This document shows positions 20,256 to 29,673 of a stretch of DNA of 64,000 bases, piece after piece (position 1 is the stretch's first letter; each line of letters opens with the position of its first letter). A program made the translations under genes and the position numbers. The stretch comes from CALAED01 sp036378315 (lineage in GTDB: Bacteria > Actinomycetota > Actinomycetes > Streptosporangiales > Streptosporangiaceae): contig DASUWU010000062.1 in assembly GCA_036378315.1 (NCBI GenBank), positions 1 to 64,000 on the forward strand, given 5' to 3'. The notes beneath the pieces were generated by a model. The model was not told the DNA's origin. It did not search any database and worked only from the letters and a program-made list of their open reading frames with translations.

Positions 20256-23021
20256 GTGGCGACCACAGAATCGACCCCGGCATCGACCCCGGCCGAGACC
20301 CTGCTGCTGCTCGATGGGCACTCGCTCGCCTACCGGGCGTACTTCGCGTTGAAGGAGGCCGACCTCGTCACCACCGACGGCCAGCCCACCAACGCGGTGT
20401 TCGGCTTCACCTCGATGCTGATCAACGTGCTCCGCGACGAGACGCCCACCCACGTCGCGGTCTGCTTCGACCGCTCGGAGCCGACGTTCAGGCACGAGGC
20501 GTACGTGGAGTACAAGGCGGGCAGGAGCGCCACGCCCGACGACTTCCGCAGCCAGATGAGCCTCATCGACGAGGTGCTGGAGGCGCTGCGGATCCCGCGG
20601 CTGTCCAAGGCCGGCTACGAGGCCGACGACCTGATCGCCACCCTCGCCACCCGGGCGGGCGAGCGGGGGATGCGCACGCTGATCGTGACCGGCGACCGCG
20701 ACGCCTACCAGCTGATCGACGAGCACGTCACCGTGCTCTACCCGCGGCGCGGGGTGTCCGACCTGGTGCGCACCACTCCCGAGGTCATCGTGGAGAAGTA
20801 CGGCGTCCCGCCGGAGCGCTACCGCGAGCTGGCCGCGCTGGTCGGTGAGTCCAGCGACAACCTTCCCGGCGTGCCGGGGGTCGGGCCCAAGACGGCGGCG
20901 AAGTGGCTGACGACCTACGGCGGGCTCGACGGGCTGGTGGCCCACGTCGACGAGGTCAAGGGCAAGGCCGGCGACAGCCTGCGCACCCACCTCGGCGATG
21001 TGCTGCGCAACCACCAGATCAACAAGCTGACCTGTGATGTTCCGCTGGACGTCGAGCCGGCCGATCTCAACCTCGGCCAGTGGGACCGCGACGAGATCCA
21101 CACGCTGTTCGACACGCTGCAGTTCCGGGTGCTGCGCGAACGGCTCTACCAGTCGCTGTCGGCCGTGGAGCCGGAGGCCGATGAGGGGTTCGAGATCGAG
21201 CTCGCCACGCCCGGTCCCGGCGAGCTGGCCGCCTGGCTGGCCGAGCACGCCTCGGGGCCCGACCGGGTCGGCCTGGCCGTCACCGGCACCTGGGGACGCG
21301 GCACCGGCGACCTCACCGGCATCGCGATCGCCTGCCGCGGCACGGACCCGGCTTCCCGCGGCACGGACCCGGCCCGCCGCACGACCGACTCGGCGTCCGA
21401 TCGCGGCATCGGGGCGTACGTCGACCCGGCCGGCCTCACCGAGGCCGACGAGCGCGCCTTCGCCGACTGGCTGGCCGACCCCAAGCGGCCCAAGGCGATG
21501 CACGAGGCCAAGGGCCCGATGCTGGCGTTCGCCGCCCGCGGGCTGGCCATCGACGGGCTGACCAGCGACACCGCGCTCGCCGCCTACCTGGCGCTGCCCG
21601 GGCAGCGGTCCTTCGACCTCGCCGACCTGGCGCTGCGCTACCTGCACCGCGAGCTGCGCGCGGACGCCGACGAGTCGGGGCAGCTCACGCTGGACGGCTC
21701 TGGTGAGGAGCAGCTGGCCCACGACCTGGCGGTCCGGGCGAGCGCCGTCGTCGAGCTGGCCGACGCCCTCGACCGCGACCTCGAACGGCGTGGCGCGGCC
21801 CGGCTGCTGCGCGAGGTCGAGCTGCCGCTGGTCGGGGTGTTGCGCGACATGGAGCGGGTCGGCGTCGCAGTCGACACCGACCACCTCGCCTCGCTGTCGG
21901 CCACCCTCGGCGGCCAGGTCAAGGCCGTGGAAGAGATGGCCCACGCGGCGGCCGGGCACGAGTTCAACCTGGGGTCGCCCAAGCAGGTCCAGCAGGTGCT
22001 CTTCGACGAGCTCGGGCTGCCCAAGACCAAACGCACCAAGACCGGCTACACGACCGACTCCGAGGCGCTGACCAACCTCGCGGTGAACAACGATCATCCG
22101 GTGCTCGAGCATCTGCTGCGTTGGCGCGAGGTGGCCAAGCTCAAGAGCATCGTCGACTCGCTGATCCCGATGGCCGACGGCGCGGGCCGTATCCACACCA
22201 CGTTCAACCAGATGGTGGCGGCGACAGGGCGGCTGTCGTCGACCGACCCCAACCTGCAGAACATCCCGATCCGCACCGCCGAGGGCCGCCAGATCCGCGA
22301 GGCCTTCGTGGTGGGGGAGGGCTACGAGTGCCTGCTCACCGCCGACTACAGCCAGATCGAGCTGCGGATCATGGCCCACCTGTCGGAGGACGATGCGCTG
22401 ATCGACGCGTTCGGCTCAGGGGCCGACTTCCACACCATCACCGCCTCCAGGGTGTTCGGGCTGCCGGCCGAGCAGATCGACCCGGAGCTGCGCAGCCGCA
22501 TCAAGGCGATGAACTACGGGCTCGCCTACGGGCTTTCCGCCTACGGCCTGTCGCAGCAGCTGCGCATCCCGCCGGACGAGGCGCGCGCGCTGATGGAGGA
22601 ATACTTCGAGCAGTTCGGCGGCGTCCGCGACTACCTGCACAACATCGTGAAGAAGGCCAGGCAGGACGGCTACACCGAGACGATCCTGGGTCGCCGCCGC
22701 TACCTGCCCGACCTCACCTCCGACAACCGCCAGCGCCGCGAGATGGCCGAGCGGATGGCGCTGAACGCGCCCATCCAGGGGTCGGCCGCCGACATCATCA
22801 AGGTCGCCATGCTGGGCGTCGACCGGGCGCTGCGCCGCAGCGGCCTCGCGTCACGGCTGCTGCTGCAGGTGCACGACGAGCTGGTGTTCGAGGTCGCACC
22901 TGGCGAGCTCGACGACCTCCAGGCGCTGGTGCGCGAGCAGATGTGCGGCGCCTACGAGCTGCGCGCCCCGCTCACCGTCGCCACCGGCACCGGCCGCACC
23001 TGGCAGGACGCCGCCCACTGA
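20256..23021 (+). CDS. polA: DNA polymerase I
   Basis: 921 residues. The N-terminal 5'-3' exonuclease (about 10-300) has LLDGHSLAYRAYFAL, YEADDLIATLA, TGDRDAYQL and the GVPGVGPKTA helix-hairpin-helix. The middle domain (about 310-510) lacks the DxE and other acidic residues of a working 3'-5' exonuclease, as in other actinobacterial Pol I, and holds a short duplication RGTDPAS/RGTDPAR. The polymerase domain has motif A (DYSQIELRIMAHL), motif B (RSRIKAMNYGLAYGLSAYGL) and motif C (QVHDELVFEV). It fills repair gaps and removes Okazaki primers. The GTG start is set by a -10 box seven bases upstream. Confidence 0.97.
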   Translation: MATTESTPASTPAETLLLLDGHSLAYRAYFALKEADLVTTDGQPTNAVFGFTSMLINVLRDETPTHVAVCFDRSEPTFRHEAYVEYKAGRSATPDDFRSQMSLIDEVLEALRIPRLSKAGYEADDLIATLATRAGERGMRTLIVTGDRDAYQLIDEHVTVLYPRRGVSDLVRTTPEVIVEKYGVPPERYRELAALVGESSDNLPGVPGVGPKTAAKWLTTYGGLDGLVAHVDEVKGKAGDSLRTHLGDVLRNHQINKLTCDVPLDVEPADLNLGQWDRDEIHTLFDTLQFRVLRERLYQSLSAVEPEADEGFEIELATPGPGELAAWLAEHASGPDRVGLAVTGTWGRGTGDLTGIAIACRGTDPASRGTDPARRTTDSASDRGIGAYVDPAGLTEADERAFADWLADPKRPKAMHEAKGPMLAFAARGLAIDGLTSDTALAAYLALPGQRSFDLADLALRYLHRELRADADESGQLTLDGSGEEQLAHDLAVRASAVVELADALDRDLERRGAARLLREVELPLVGVLRDMERVGVAVDTDHLASLSATLGGQVKAVEEMAHAAAGHEFNLGSPKQVQQVLFDELGLPKTKRTKTGYTTDSEALTNLAVNNDHPVLEHLLRWREVAKLKSIVDSLIPMADGAGRIHTTFNQMVAATGRLSSTDPNLQNIPIRTAEGRQIREAFVVGEGYECLLTADYSQIELRIMAHLSEDDALIDAFGSGADFHTITASRVFGLPAEQIDPELRSRIKAMNYGLAYGLSAYGLSQQLRIPPDEARALMEEYFEQFGGVRDYLHNIVKKARQDGYTETILGRRRYLPDLTSDNRQRREMAERMALNAPIQGSAADIIKVAMLGVDRALRRSGLASRLLLQVHDELVFEVAPGELDDLQALVREQMCGAYELRAPLTVATGTGRTWQDAAH

Positions 23022-23042
23022 GCCGCCTGGCGCACGCCGGGA

Positions 23043-23057
23043 CGGGCGGCCCGCCCG
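23043..23057 (+). terminator. Possible polA terminator
   Basis: CGGGCGG-c-CCGCCCG, a 7-bp dyad about 20 bases after the polA stop, within a longer GC-rich self-complementary stretch. No U-tract. A further dyad, TCGGGG-t-CCCCGA, lies at 23119-23131 in the spacer before the next gene. Confidence 0.35.
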
Positions 23058-23231
23058 GCCGCCGGCACGCACGCGAAAACATGATTCCCCGGAATGTCAC
23101 GGAACCCTTTCCCGGGTATCGGGGTCCCCGAATATGGTGGCCCGGACACGTTGGGCGGGGCGATCGCCGCGCGACCATGAGCCGAGCGCGGTACGGGCGC
23201 GCCGCGGCGTCCACGAGAGGCGGGAGGCCAG

Positions 23232-24356
23232 GTGCCTGCGCTGCACAAGCTCGCCGGTCTGTTGATCGCCTGCGCGGTCGTCATCGGCGTGTTGGCCCCG
23301 CCGGCGCACCGGCACGCGGCCGACCGCGCGACCCGCCGGGCGGCGGCCGGCGCGCGGCCCACGGTCTCCGCCGTGCCCGCCGGGGCCGGCGCGGCCGGAG
23401 CTCCCGGCGTGCCGGCGGCCGGCGCGCACCCGGTCGCTCCTGGCGCGGTCCCCACGATCCAGCCCGCGGCGGCGCGCCGCGTACGGGCCAACGAGCTGGG
23501 CGAGGTACCGGTGCTGATGTACCACCGGATCGTGGCCAAGAAGGTCAGCACGTACGACCGCACCCCCGCCGAGCTCCGCGCCGAGCTCGAACGGCTGGCC
23601 AAAGAGGCGTACGTGCCGGTGACCGCGGCCGAGTTCGCCACGGGACGGATCGACATCGCGGCCGGCACCCACCCGGTCGTGCTCACCTTCGACGACGGCT
23701 ATCCCAGCCACCTGGCCTTCGACGCGAACGGCAACCCGCGACCCGACACCGCCGTGGGCGTGATCATGAGCGTGGCGAGGGAGTATCCGTGGTTCCGGCC
23801 GGTCGCCACGTTCTACCTGATCAAGAACCCGTTCATGCTGGGCGACCAGGCCCGCGGCGCGCTGCGCTGGCTGGTCGCGCACGGTTTCGAGGTGGGCAAC
23901 CACACGACCGACCACGCCGACCTCGCAGGCATCCCGCGGACGAAGGTCCAGCGCGAGATAGGGACCGACCAGAAGACGCTCACCGGCCTCGCGGGCGTGC
24001 CCCCGGCGACGTTCGCCTTCCCCTTCGGCGCCCCGTCCCGCCTGTCCTGGGCCGACCACGGCAGCGGCGGCGGCGCGCGCTGGGATTTCGCCGGGATGTT
24101 CATGGCCGGATGGCGACCGGCCGACTCGCCTTTCAGCGCGTCCTTTCAGCCGCTGGCCATCCCGCGGATCCGTTCGGAGGGCAAGCACAAGAAGGACGGC
24201 TGCGACCGGTTCTGCTCGACCGCCTGGTTGGACTGGCTGGACGACAATCCAGACCAGAGATACACCTCCGACGGTGATCCCGTGGCGATATCCTTTCCGT
24301 CGGCCGATGAGGGGTCGCTTGCCCAGCGCTTCCAGGGGCGAAGCCGCCCGTATTGA
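23232..24356 (+). CDS. Exported polysaccharide deacetylase family protein
   Basis: 374 residues. A signal or anchor helix (LAGLLIACAVVIGVLAPPA) is followed by an Ala/Pro-rich linker to about residue 80. The NodB-homology domain begins at VPVLMYHRI. Motif 1 is LTFDDGYPSH, with the metal- and base-providing Asp pair. Motif 2 is GFEVGNHTTDH, with two His that bind zinc. FAFPFGAPS follows. It likely removes acetyl or similar groups from cell-wall or extracellular glycans. The C-terminal part carries a CDRFCSTAW pair of Cys that may form a disulfide. GGGAGG lies before the GTG start. Confidence 0.88.
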   Translation: MPALHKLAGLLIACAVVIGVLAPPAHRHAADRATRRAAAGARPTVSAVPAGAGAAGAPGVPAAGAHPVAPGAVPTIQPAAARRVRANELGEVPVLMYHRIVAKKVSTYDRTPAELRAELERLAKEAYVPVTAAEFATGRIDIAAGTHPVVLTFDDGYPSHLAFDANGNPRPDTAVGVIMSVAREYPWFRPVATFYLIKNPFMLGDQARGALRWLVAHGFEVGNHTTDHADLAGIPRTKVQREIGTDQKTLTGLAGVPPATFAFPFGAPSRLSWADHGSGGGARWDFAGMFMAGWRPADSPFSASFQPLAIPRIRSEGKHKKDGCDRFCSTAWLDWLDDNPDQRYTSDGDPVAISFPSADEGSLAQRFQGRSRPY

Positions 24357-24583
24357 GCCGTCCTCCGGCCGGTGTGGATTGACCCGTGTCCGAAGGTCTC
24401 ATATCCTGATCGCTGCGCTGCGGGCCTGCGCGCGCCTCGGACGGAGCAGGCTAGCGCTCGGTCAGGTCGACATCGGTCTTCGGATGGAGCACGTCTCCGC
24501 CAATCCGGTCTTCGGCAGGGACGATAAGGGCCCTCCGCGCACCAACAACGACAATCTTGTCCGTACCGGAGCCGAACCCACAC

Positions 24584-26068
24584 ATGACGAGCAGCACCGA
24601 GGCCACCTCGACCACCCCGCAGGTAGCGGTCAACGACATCGGGTCCGAGGAAGCCTTCCTCGCCGCGATCGACGAGACCATCAAGTACTTCAACGACGGC
24701 GACATTGTCGAGGGCACTGTCGTCAAAGTCGATCGAGACGAGGTCTTGCTCGACATCGGTTACAAGACCGAGGGCGTCATCCCCTCGCGTGAGTTGTCGA
24801 TCAAGCACGATGTCGATCCCAACGAGGTCGTCAAGACCGGTGACCACGTCGAGGCCCTGGTTCTCCAGAAGGAGGACAAAGAGGGCCGCCTGATCCTGTC
24901 CAAGAAGCGCGCCCAGTACGAGCGCGCCTGGGGCACGATCGAGAAGATCAAGGACGAGGACGGGATCGTCACCGGCACCGTGATCGAGGTCGTCAAGGGC
25001 GGCCTCATCCTCGACATCGGGCTGCGCGGCTTCCTGCCGGCGTCGCTCGTCGAGATGCGCCGGGTCCGCGACCTGCAGCCGTACGTCGGCCGCGAGCTCG
25101 AAGCCAAGATCATCGAGCTGGACAAGAACCGCAACAACGTGGTCCTGTCCCGCCGCGCCTGGCTGGAGCAGACCCAAAGCGAGGTCCGCCAGACCTTCCT
25201 CAACACCCTGCAGAAGGGCCAGGTCCGCAAGGGCGTCGTGTCGAGCATCGTCAACTTCGGCGCGTTCGTCGACCTCGGCGGGGTCGACGGCCTGGTGCAC
25301 GTCTCCGAGCTGTCCTGGAAGCACATCGACCACCCGTCCGAGGTCGTCGAGGTCGGCCAGGAGGTCACCGTCGAGGTTCTCGACGTCGACATGGAGCGCG
25401 AGCGGGTGTCGCTGTCGCTGAAGGCGACGCAGGAAGACCCCTGGCAGCAGTTCGCCCGCACCCACCAGATCGGGCAGGTCGTGCCGGGACGGGTCACCAA
25501 GCTGGTGCCGTTCGGCGCGTTCGTCCGGGTCGAGGAGGGCATCGAGGGCCTGGTGCACATCTCCGAGCTGGCCGAGCGGCACGTCGAGATCCCCGAGCAG
25601 GTCGTCCAGGTCGGCGACGAGATCTTCGTCAAGATCATCGACATCGACCTCGACCGGCGGCGGATCAGCCTGTCGCTCAAGCAGGCCAACGAGGGCGCGG
25701 CCACGCTCGAGGACGAGGACTTCGACCCGACGCTGTACGGCATGCCGGCCGAGTACGACGAGCAGGGCAACTACAAGTACCCGGAGGGCTTCGACTCCGA
25801 GACCGGCGAGTGGCTCGAAGGCTACGAAGACCAGCGCGAGCAGTGGGAGCGGCAGTACGCCGAGGCCCGCACCCGTTTCGACGCCCACCGCAAGCAGGTC
25901 GAGGAGGCCCACAAGGCCGAGGCCGAGGCGGCCGGGCAGGGCGGCGGAGGCGGCGGCGGCCAGTCGTCCTACTCCGGTGGCGGCGAGCAGAACGCGCCGG
26001 CCGAGGGCGCCCTCGCCTCCGACGAGGCCCTCGCCGCGCTCCGCGAGAAGCTCTCCGGCGGCCAGTAG
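24584..26068 (+). CDS. rpsA: 30S ribosomal protein S1
   Basis: 494 residues with four S1 RNA-binding OB domains, starting near residues 45, 130, 215 and 300 (GDIVEGTVVKVDRDEVLLDI; GIVTGTVIEVVKGGLILDIG; GQVRKGVVSSIVNFGAFVDL; GQVVPGRVTKLVPFGAFVRV). Four-domain S1 with an acidic, Gly-rich tail is the actinobacterial form. It helps recruit mRNA to the 30S subunit. The tail holds a run of nine consecutive glycines broken by one Gln. The ATG at 24584 begins MTSSTEATSTT. The 227 bases upstream have no gene and should contain a strong promoter. A perfect hairpin follows the stop. Confidence 0.96.
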   Translation: MTSSTEATSTTPQVAVNDIGSEEAFLAAIDETIKYFNDGDIVEGTVVKVDRDEVLLDIGYKTEGVIPSRELSIKHDVDPNEVVKTGDHVEALVLQKEDKEGRLILSKKRAQYERAWGTIEKIKDEDGIVTGTVIEVVKGGLILDIGLRGFLPASLVEMRRVRDLQPYVGRELEAKIIELDKNRNNVVLSRRAWLEQTQSEVRQTFLNTLQKGQVRKGVVSSIVNFGAFVDLGGVDGLVHVSELSWKHIDHPSEVVEVGQEVTVEVLDVDMERERVSLSLKATQEDPWQQFARTHQIGQVVPGRVTKLVPFGAFVRVEEGIEGLVHISELAERHVEIPEQVVQVGDEIFVKIIDIDLDRRRISLSLKQANEGAATLEDEDFDPTLYGMPAEYDEQGNYKYPEGFDSETGEWLEGYEDQREQWERQYAEARTRFDAHRKQVEEAHKAEAEAAGQGGGGGGGQSSYSGGGEQNAPAEGALASDEALAALREKLSGGQ

Positions 26069-26097
26069 GCGATCGAGGAACCAGCGCACCAGCGCCA

Positions 26098-26131
26098 CCA
26101 GCGGCATCAGCGGCACGGCTGATGCCGCTGG
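26098..26131 (+). terminator. rpsA terminator hairpin
   Basis: A perfect 14-bp stem (CCAGCGGCATCAGC with GCTGATGCCGCTGG) and a six-base loop, 30 bases after the rpsA stop, followed by TCGCGTTTG. Confidence 0.75.
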
Positions 26132-26339
26132 TCGCGTTTGCGGCCTTCCGGCCGGCGGCGGCCGGCGAGCGATCCGCCGCGCGGCGGTTGGCCCGGCGAC
26201 GCCGAGCGCCGGGGGCGACGCGCTGGCGAAACGCGACCTCGCCGCGGGTCGCCCGGGGTAGGTTGGTCGGGTCGAGGGCGGTATAAGTACCGTCCGGCCC
26301 AGGCTTTTTCGGCCCATCCCCCTGCAGGAGAGCTTTCTG

Positions 26340-28331
26340 GTGGCCAGAACCGACGTGGGCAGGCCGGCGCCGAGACCCGCCGGCGGCGGCCCCGCCGCTC
26401 CGATCGTGCCCCAAGGCCGGGCCCGGCTGACCCTCATCGTGATCAGCGTGGCCGTGCTTGCCGAGACCCTGCGCTTCGCCCTCCCGGTCTTCGGCCAGGT
26501 CGCCGACGACTCGGGCGCGCGCGTCGCCGCCGCGGCCCTGCTGCTCAGCTGCCTCGCCGGGGTGTGCGGTCCGCTCGTGCGCGCGCTGGCCGGCGCGCGG
26601 GCCCTCATCACGGTCGGGATCGGCGGGCTGCTGGCGATGCGGCTCGTCGCGCAGGCCGTCCCGCCCCGGCTGTGGCTGGCCTGCGCGGCCACCGCGCTGG
26701 CGGCGATCGCCCTCGTCGCGCTGTACGAGGCGGCGCGCGGGCTGTCCGGCGTCGGGTTCGCCACGGCGGGGGTCGCGGGGCTGGCCGTCGACACCGCCCT
26801 GCGCCTCGGCTTCGGCACCTGGGACCCGGTCTGGCGGTCGGGGCCTGGTCCATGGGCGGCCTGCCTCGCGCTCACCGGCGCCGGCGCCGTCATGCTCGCC
26901 GTCGAGCTGCGCTCCGGGCCGGTGCCCGCGCCCGGGATCAGCTGGCACGACGCGCTCGGCGCGGCCGGGCTCGGCCCGTTCCTGGCCATCCAGGTGCTTG
27001 TCCTGTCCAGTCCCGCGTTCGCCGCCTCGGCCGGCTGGCTGTCCCCGCCCGTGGCCGGCGCCGTCGTGCTGGCCGGGCAGGCGGTCGCGCTGGCCTTCCT
27101 GTCCTCAGGTCTCGCCGTACGGGCCGTGCCGGGCGGCACGGCCGTGCTCGGCGGCACGATCCTCGGGGTCACGACAGGCGCGGTGACCGGGCCGTACGGG
27201 CTGAGCGGCCGCGCGGTGATCGTGATCGTGGTCATCGGCGGGCAGCTGCTCGCCACCTGGCTGCTCGCGGTGGCCTCCAGGGCGCCGCTGCGCCGCGCGG
27301 GCCGGGGCGGCGCGGTCTGGCGCATCGACCTCGGCGCGGCGCTCGGCGCCTTCCTCGGTGGCGCCCTGCTGCTGTCGTACCAGCGTGCCGGGGACGTCCC
27401 GCTGCCGTATTCCAGCAAGATCCTCCCGGGCCTGACCGGGATCCTGCTCGGCCTGCTCGCGGCGATCGCCGCCGCGCGCGGCGGGCCGCTGCCCGCGCGG
27501 TCCGGCCGGCGCGCGCTGGGAGCCGGCGCCGCGGCGCTCACCCTCCTCGCCGTGCCGCTGGTCAACGCGGTGACGGCGCCGGCGGTCGCCGGGCCGGGGC
27601 CGGCGCACCGGTTCCAGCTGGTCGCCTACAACATCCACGAGGCGGTCGGCCCGGACTTCAGGCTCGACCCCGAGCGCGTCGCACGGACCATCGAGGCCGG
27701 CCGCGCGGACGTGGTGCTGTTGCAGGAGGTCGGACGGGGCCGGCTCGGGTCCGGCACCACCGATACCGCGGGATGGCTGGCGCGCCGGCTGCGCATGCAC
27801 CTGATCTGGGGGCCCGGCGCGGACAACCAGTCGGGCAACGCCGTGCTCTCGCGGCTGCCGATCCGGTCGTCGGGCTCCGGCCGGCTGCCCCAGGCGGGCG
27901 GCGCCCAGGTCCCCGGGTACGTGTGGGCGAGGCTCGAACTCGGCGGCGGCCGCACCGTCGACGTCTGGTCCACCCGGCTGGACGACGCCGCCGGCACTGA
28001 TCGGGCGCCCGTGGTGCAGGCGGCCAAGCTGTTGACCGCGTGGGGCGGCGGCCCCCGTACGGTGATCGCGGCGAGCGTGCACTCCGGCGCGGTCGACGCC
28101 GCCGCCCTTGACCGGCTCTCCGACGGGACTGGCCTGCGGAACGCCGCCGACCCGGCGTCCGGCGGTGACCGGACGTCCGGTCCCGGCGCCGGCGCTGGCG
28201 CCGGCCGGGCCGGGCCGGCGGGCAACTGGCTGCTCAGCACCGACGACCTCTTCGTCACCGAGGCCAACCTCCCCACACCGGGGACGGCCGGCGGCCGCCC
28301 GGTCGCCGCGACGGTCCGCATCGCCGGCTGA
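26340..28331 (+). CDS. Multi-pass membrane protein fused to a degenerate endonuclease/exonuclease/phosphatase domain
   Basis: 663 residues. Residues about 25-415 are strongly hydrophobic with roughly ten or more membrane segments. From about residue 425 a globular domain resembles the EEP superfamily: LVAYNIHEAVG, the metal-site ADVVLLQEVGRG, and NQSGNAVLSRLPI. Later motifs are eroded: the expected THL reads STRL, and the terminal SDH motif is missing (the end reads GGRPVAATVRIAG). The domain may therefore bind but not hydrolyse a phosphodiester. Similar membrane-EEP fusions occur in actinobacteria without a known role. AGGAG lies nine bases before the GTG start. Confidence 0.8.
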   Translation: MARTDVGRPAPRPAGGGPAAPIVPQGRARLTLIVISVAVLAETLRFALPVFGQVADDSGARVAAAALLLSCLAGVCGPLVRALAGARALITVGIGGLLAMRLVAQAVPPRLWLACAATALAAIALVALYEAARGLSGVGFATAGVAGLAVDTALRLGFGTWDPVWRSGPGPWAACLALTGAGAVMLAVELRSGPVPAPGISWHDALGAAGLGPFLAIQVLVLSSPAFAASAGWLSPPVAGAVVLAGQAVALAFLSSGLAVRAVPGGTAVLGGTILGVTTGAVTGPYGLSGRAVIVIVVIGGQLLATWLLAVASRAPLRRAGRGGAVWRIDLGAALGAFLGGALLLSYQRAGDVPLPYSSKILPGLTGILLGLLAAIAAARGGPLPARSGRRALGAGAAALTLLAVPLVNAVTAPAVAGPGPAHRFQLVAYNIHEAVGPDFRLDPERVARTIEAGRADVVLLQEVGRGRLGSGTTDTAGWLARRLRMHLIWGPGADNQSGNAVLSRLPIRSSGSGRLPQAGGAQVPGYVWARLELGGGRTVDVWSTRLDDAAGTDRAPVVQAAKLLTAWGGGPRTVIAASVHSGAVDAAALDRLSDGTGLRNAADPASGGDRTSGPGAGAGAGRAGPAGNWLLSTDDLFVTEANLPTPGTAGGRPVAATVRIAG

Positions 28332-28355
28332 GCCGCGCCCATCCCGGAGCCACGC

Positions 28356-28395
28356 CCCCGACCGGCCGGACCGGCCTCGACCGGCCCGGTCGGGG
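28356..28395 (+). terminator. Hairpin between the membrane-EEP gene and the GNAT gene
   Basis: CCCCGACCGG (28356-28365) pairs perfectly with CCGGTCGGGG (28386-28395) over a 20-base loop that is itself GC-rich. It begins 25 bases after the upstream stop and ends before the GNAT promoter. Confidence 0.55.
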
Positions 28396-28421
28396 CCGGC
28401 CCGGCGGCGGCATCGGACAGG

Positions 28422-28427
28422 TAGGGT
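28422..28427 (+). promoter_or_regulatory. -10 box of a leaderless GNAT-gene promoter
   Basis: TAGGGT ends seven bases before the ATG at 28435, and there is no Shine-Dalgarno between them. Confidence 0.55.
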
Positions 28428-28434
28428 CGGCTGC

Positions 28435-28965
28435 ATGCCGCCGTCGCCGCCGCCGTCTTCGCCAGCGCCGCCCGCGCTGGACGTCCGGGTCGTCCGCGCC
28501 GGCATCGCCGACGCGGGGGAGATTCTCACCCTGCAGCGGGCGGCCTACCTCGCCGAGGCGCAGCTGTACGGCGACCCGTTCATCCCCCCGCTCGTCGAGT
28601 CGCTGGAGCAGGTCCGGGCGGTGCTGGCCGGCGACGCCATCGTGCTCTCCGCGCGGCACGGCCACCGCCTGGTCGGCGCCGTGCAGGGCAGGTTCCGCGG
28701 CCAGACCTGTCTGGTGGGCCGGCTCGTCGTCGCCCCCGACCTGCAGGGGCGCGGCGTCGGCACCCGGTTGATGCGGGCCATCGAGGCCGCCGTGGCCGAC
28801 CGTGTCGACACGCTGGCGCTGTTCACCGGCCACCTCAGCGACGGCAACCTGCGGCTCTACCGCCACCTCGGCTACGCGGAGACCCACCGCGAGCGGCTCG
28901 CCGCCCACCTCACGCTCGTCCACATGCGCAAGACCCTGCGTGCCCCCACGCAGGGGCCGCCATGA
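28435..28965 (+). CDS. GNAT-family N-acetyltransferase
   Basis: 176 residues. A Pro/Ser-rich N-terminus of about 15 residues precedes the GNAT fold. Acetyl-CoA is expected to bind at VGRLVVAPDLQGRGVGTRLM, which carries the Q-x-x-G-x-G motif, and the C-terminal NLRLYRHLGYAE is the usual late beta-bulge region. The substrate cannot be read from the sequence; the family acetylates amines of small molecules or protein N-termini. The ATG start lies seven bases after a TAGGGT box. Confidence 0.9.
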   Translation: MPPSPPPSSPAPPALDVRVVRAGIADAGEILTLQRAAYLAEAQLYGDPFIPPLVESLEQVRAVLAGDAIVLSARHGHRLVGAVQGRFRGQTCLVGRLVVAPDLQGRGVGTRLMRAIEAAVADRVDTLALFTGHLSDGNLRLYRHLGYAETHRERLAAHLTLVHMRKTLRAPTQGPP

Positions 28966-29063
28966 TCGTCGCCGCGGTGTCCGTACGGCCGCGATCGGGC
29001 GTACCGGCCGGGCGGCGCGACGTCGCGGGCGGGTTCGCGGGCGGGCGCGCGGCGGGACGCGGA

Positions 29064-29069
29064 TAAGGT
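29064..29069 (+). promoter_or_regulatory. -10 box of a leaderless coaE promoter
   Basis: TAAGGT ends seven bases before the GTG at 29077. This spacing favours 29077 over the neighbouring GTG codons at 29071 and 29080 as the coaE start. Confidence 0.5.
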
Positions 29070-29076
29070 CGTGGGC

Positions 29077-29673
29077 GTGGTGCGGGTGGGACTGACGGGC
29101 GGCATCGGGGCCGGCAAGAGCGAGGTGGCCAGGCGCCTCGTCGCGCACGGGGCGGTGCTGATCGACGCCGACGTCGTCGCGCGCGAGGTGGTCGAGCCGG
29201 GCACCCAGGGCCTTGCCGCGGTCGTCGCCGAGTTCGGCGACGGCGTGCTGCTTCCCGACGGCTCGCTCGACCGCGAGCGGCTCGGCTCGATCGTGTTCGG
29301 CGACGCCGGCCGCAGGGCGGCCCTGAACGCCATCGTGCATCCCCTGGTCGGCGAGCGGATGCGCGAGCTGCACGACGCCGCGCCCGCCGGCTCCGTCGTC
29401 GTCTATGACGTGCCGCTGCTGACCGAGAACGACCTGGCCGGCATGTACGACACGGTCGTCGTCGTGGACGCCCCGGTGGAGACCCAGGTCGCCAGGCTCG
29501 TCGGGATCCGCGGGATGACCGAAGAGGCCGCCAGGTCCAGGATCGCCGCGCAGGCGACCCGCGAGCGGCGCCGCGCCATCGCCGATCATGTCATCGACAA
29601 CTCGGGCACGCTCGACGAGCTGTACGCCCAGGTCGACGCCCTGTGGGACGAGCTCAGCGCGAAGGCCGCCTGA
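29077..29673 (+). CDS. coaE: Dephospho-CoA kinase
   Basis: About 198 residues. Phosphorylates the 3'-hydroxyl of dephospho-CoA, the last step of CoA synthesis. The P-loop is GLTGGIGAGKS at the extreme N-terminus. The substrate-binding phrase IDADVVAREVVEPG, the conserved IVHPLV, and VVVYDVPLLTEN follow, then the lid (GMTEEAARSRIAAQAT) and the terminal VIDNSGTLDEL. Length is standard; some homologues carry a UPF0157 extension that is absent here. The last 20 bases overlap the convergent phosphodiesterase gene. Confidence 0.95.
   Translation: MVRVGLTGGIGAGKSEVARRLVAHGAVLIDADVVAREVVEPGTQGLAAVVAEFGDGVLLPDGSLDRERLGSIVFGDAGRRAALNAIVHPLVGERMRELHDAAPAGSVVVYDVPLLTENDLAGMYDTVVVVDAPVETQVARLVGIRGMTEEAARSRIAAQATRERRRAIADHVIDNSGTLDELYAQVDALWDELSAKAA

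Noticed and set aside
20016..22379. A 787-codon open frame on the minus strand opposite polA
   Set aside because: Same GC-skew shadow effect; polA has all catalytic motifs on the plus strand.
24146..27565. A 1139-codon minus-strand frame across rpsA and the membrane-EEP gene
   Set aside because: It has no recognisable domain, and three real genes on the plus strand cover the region.
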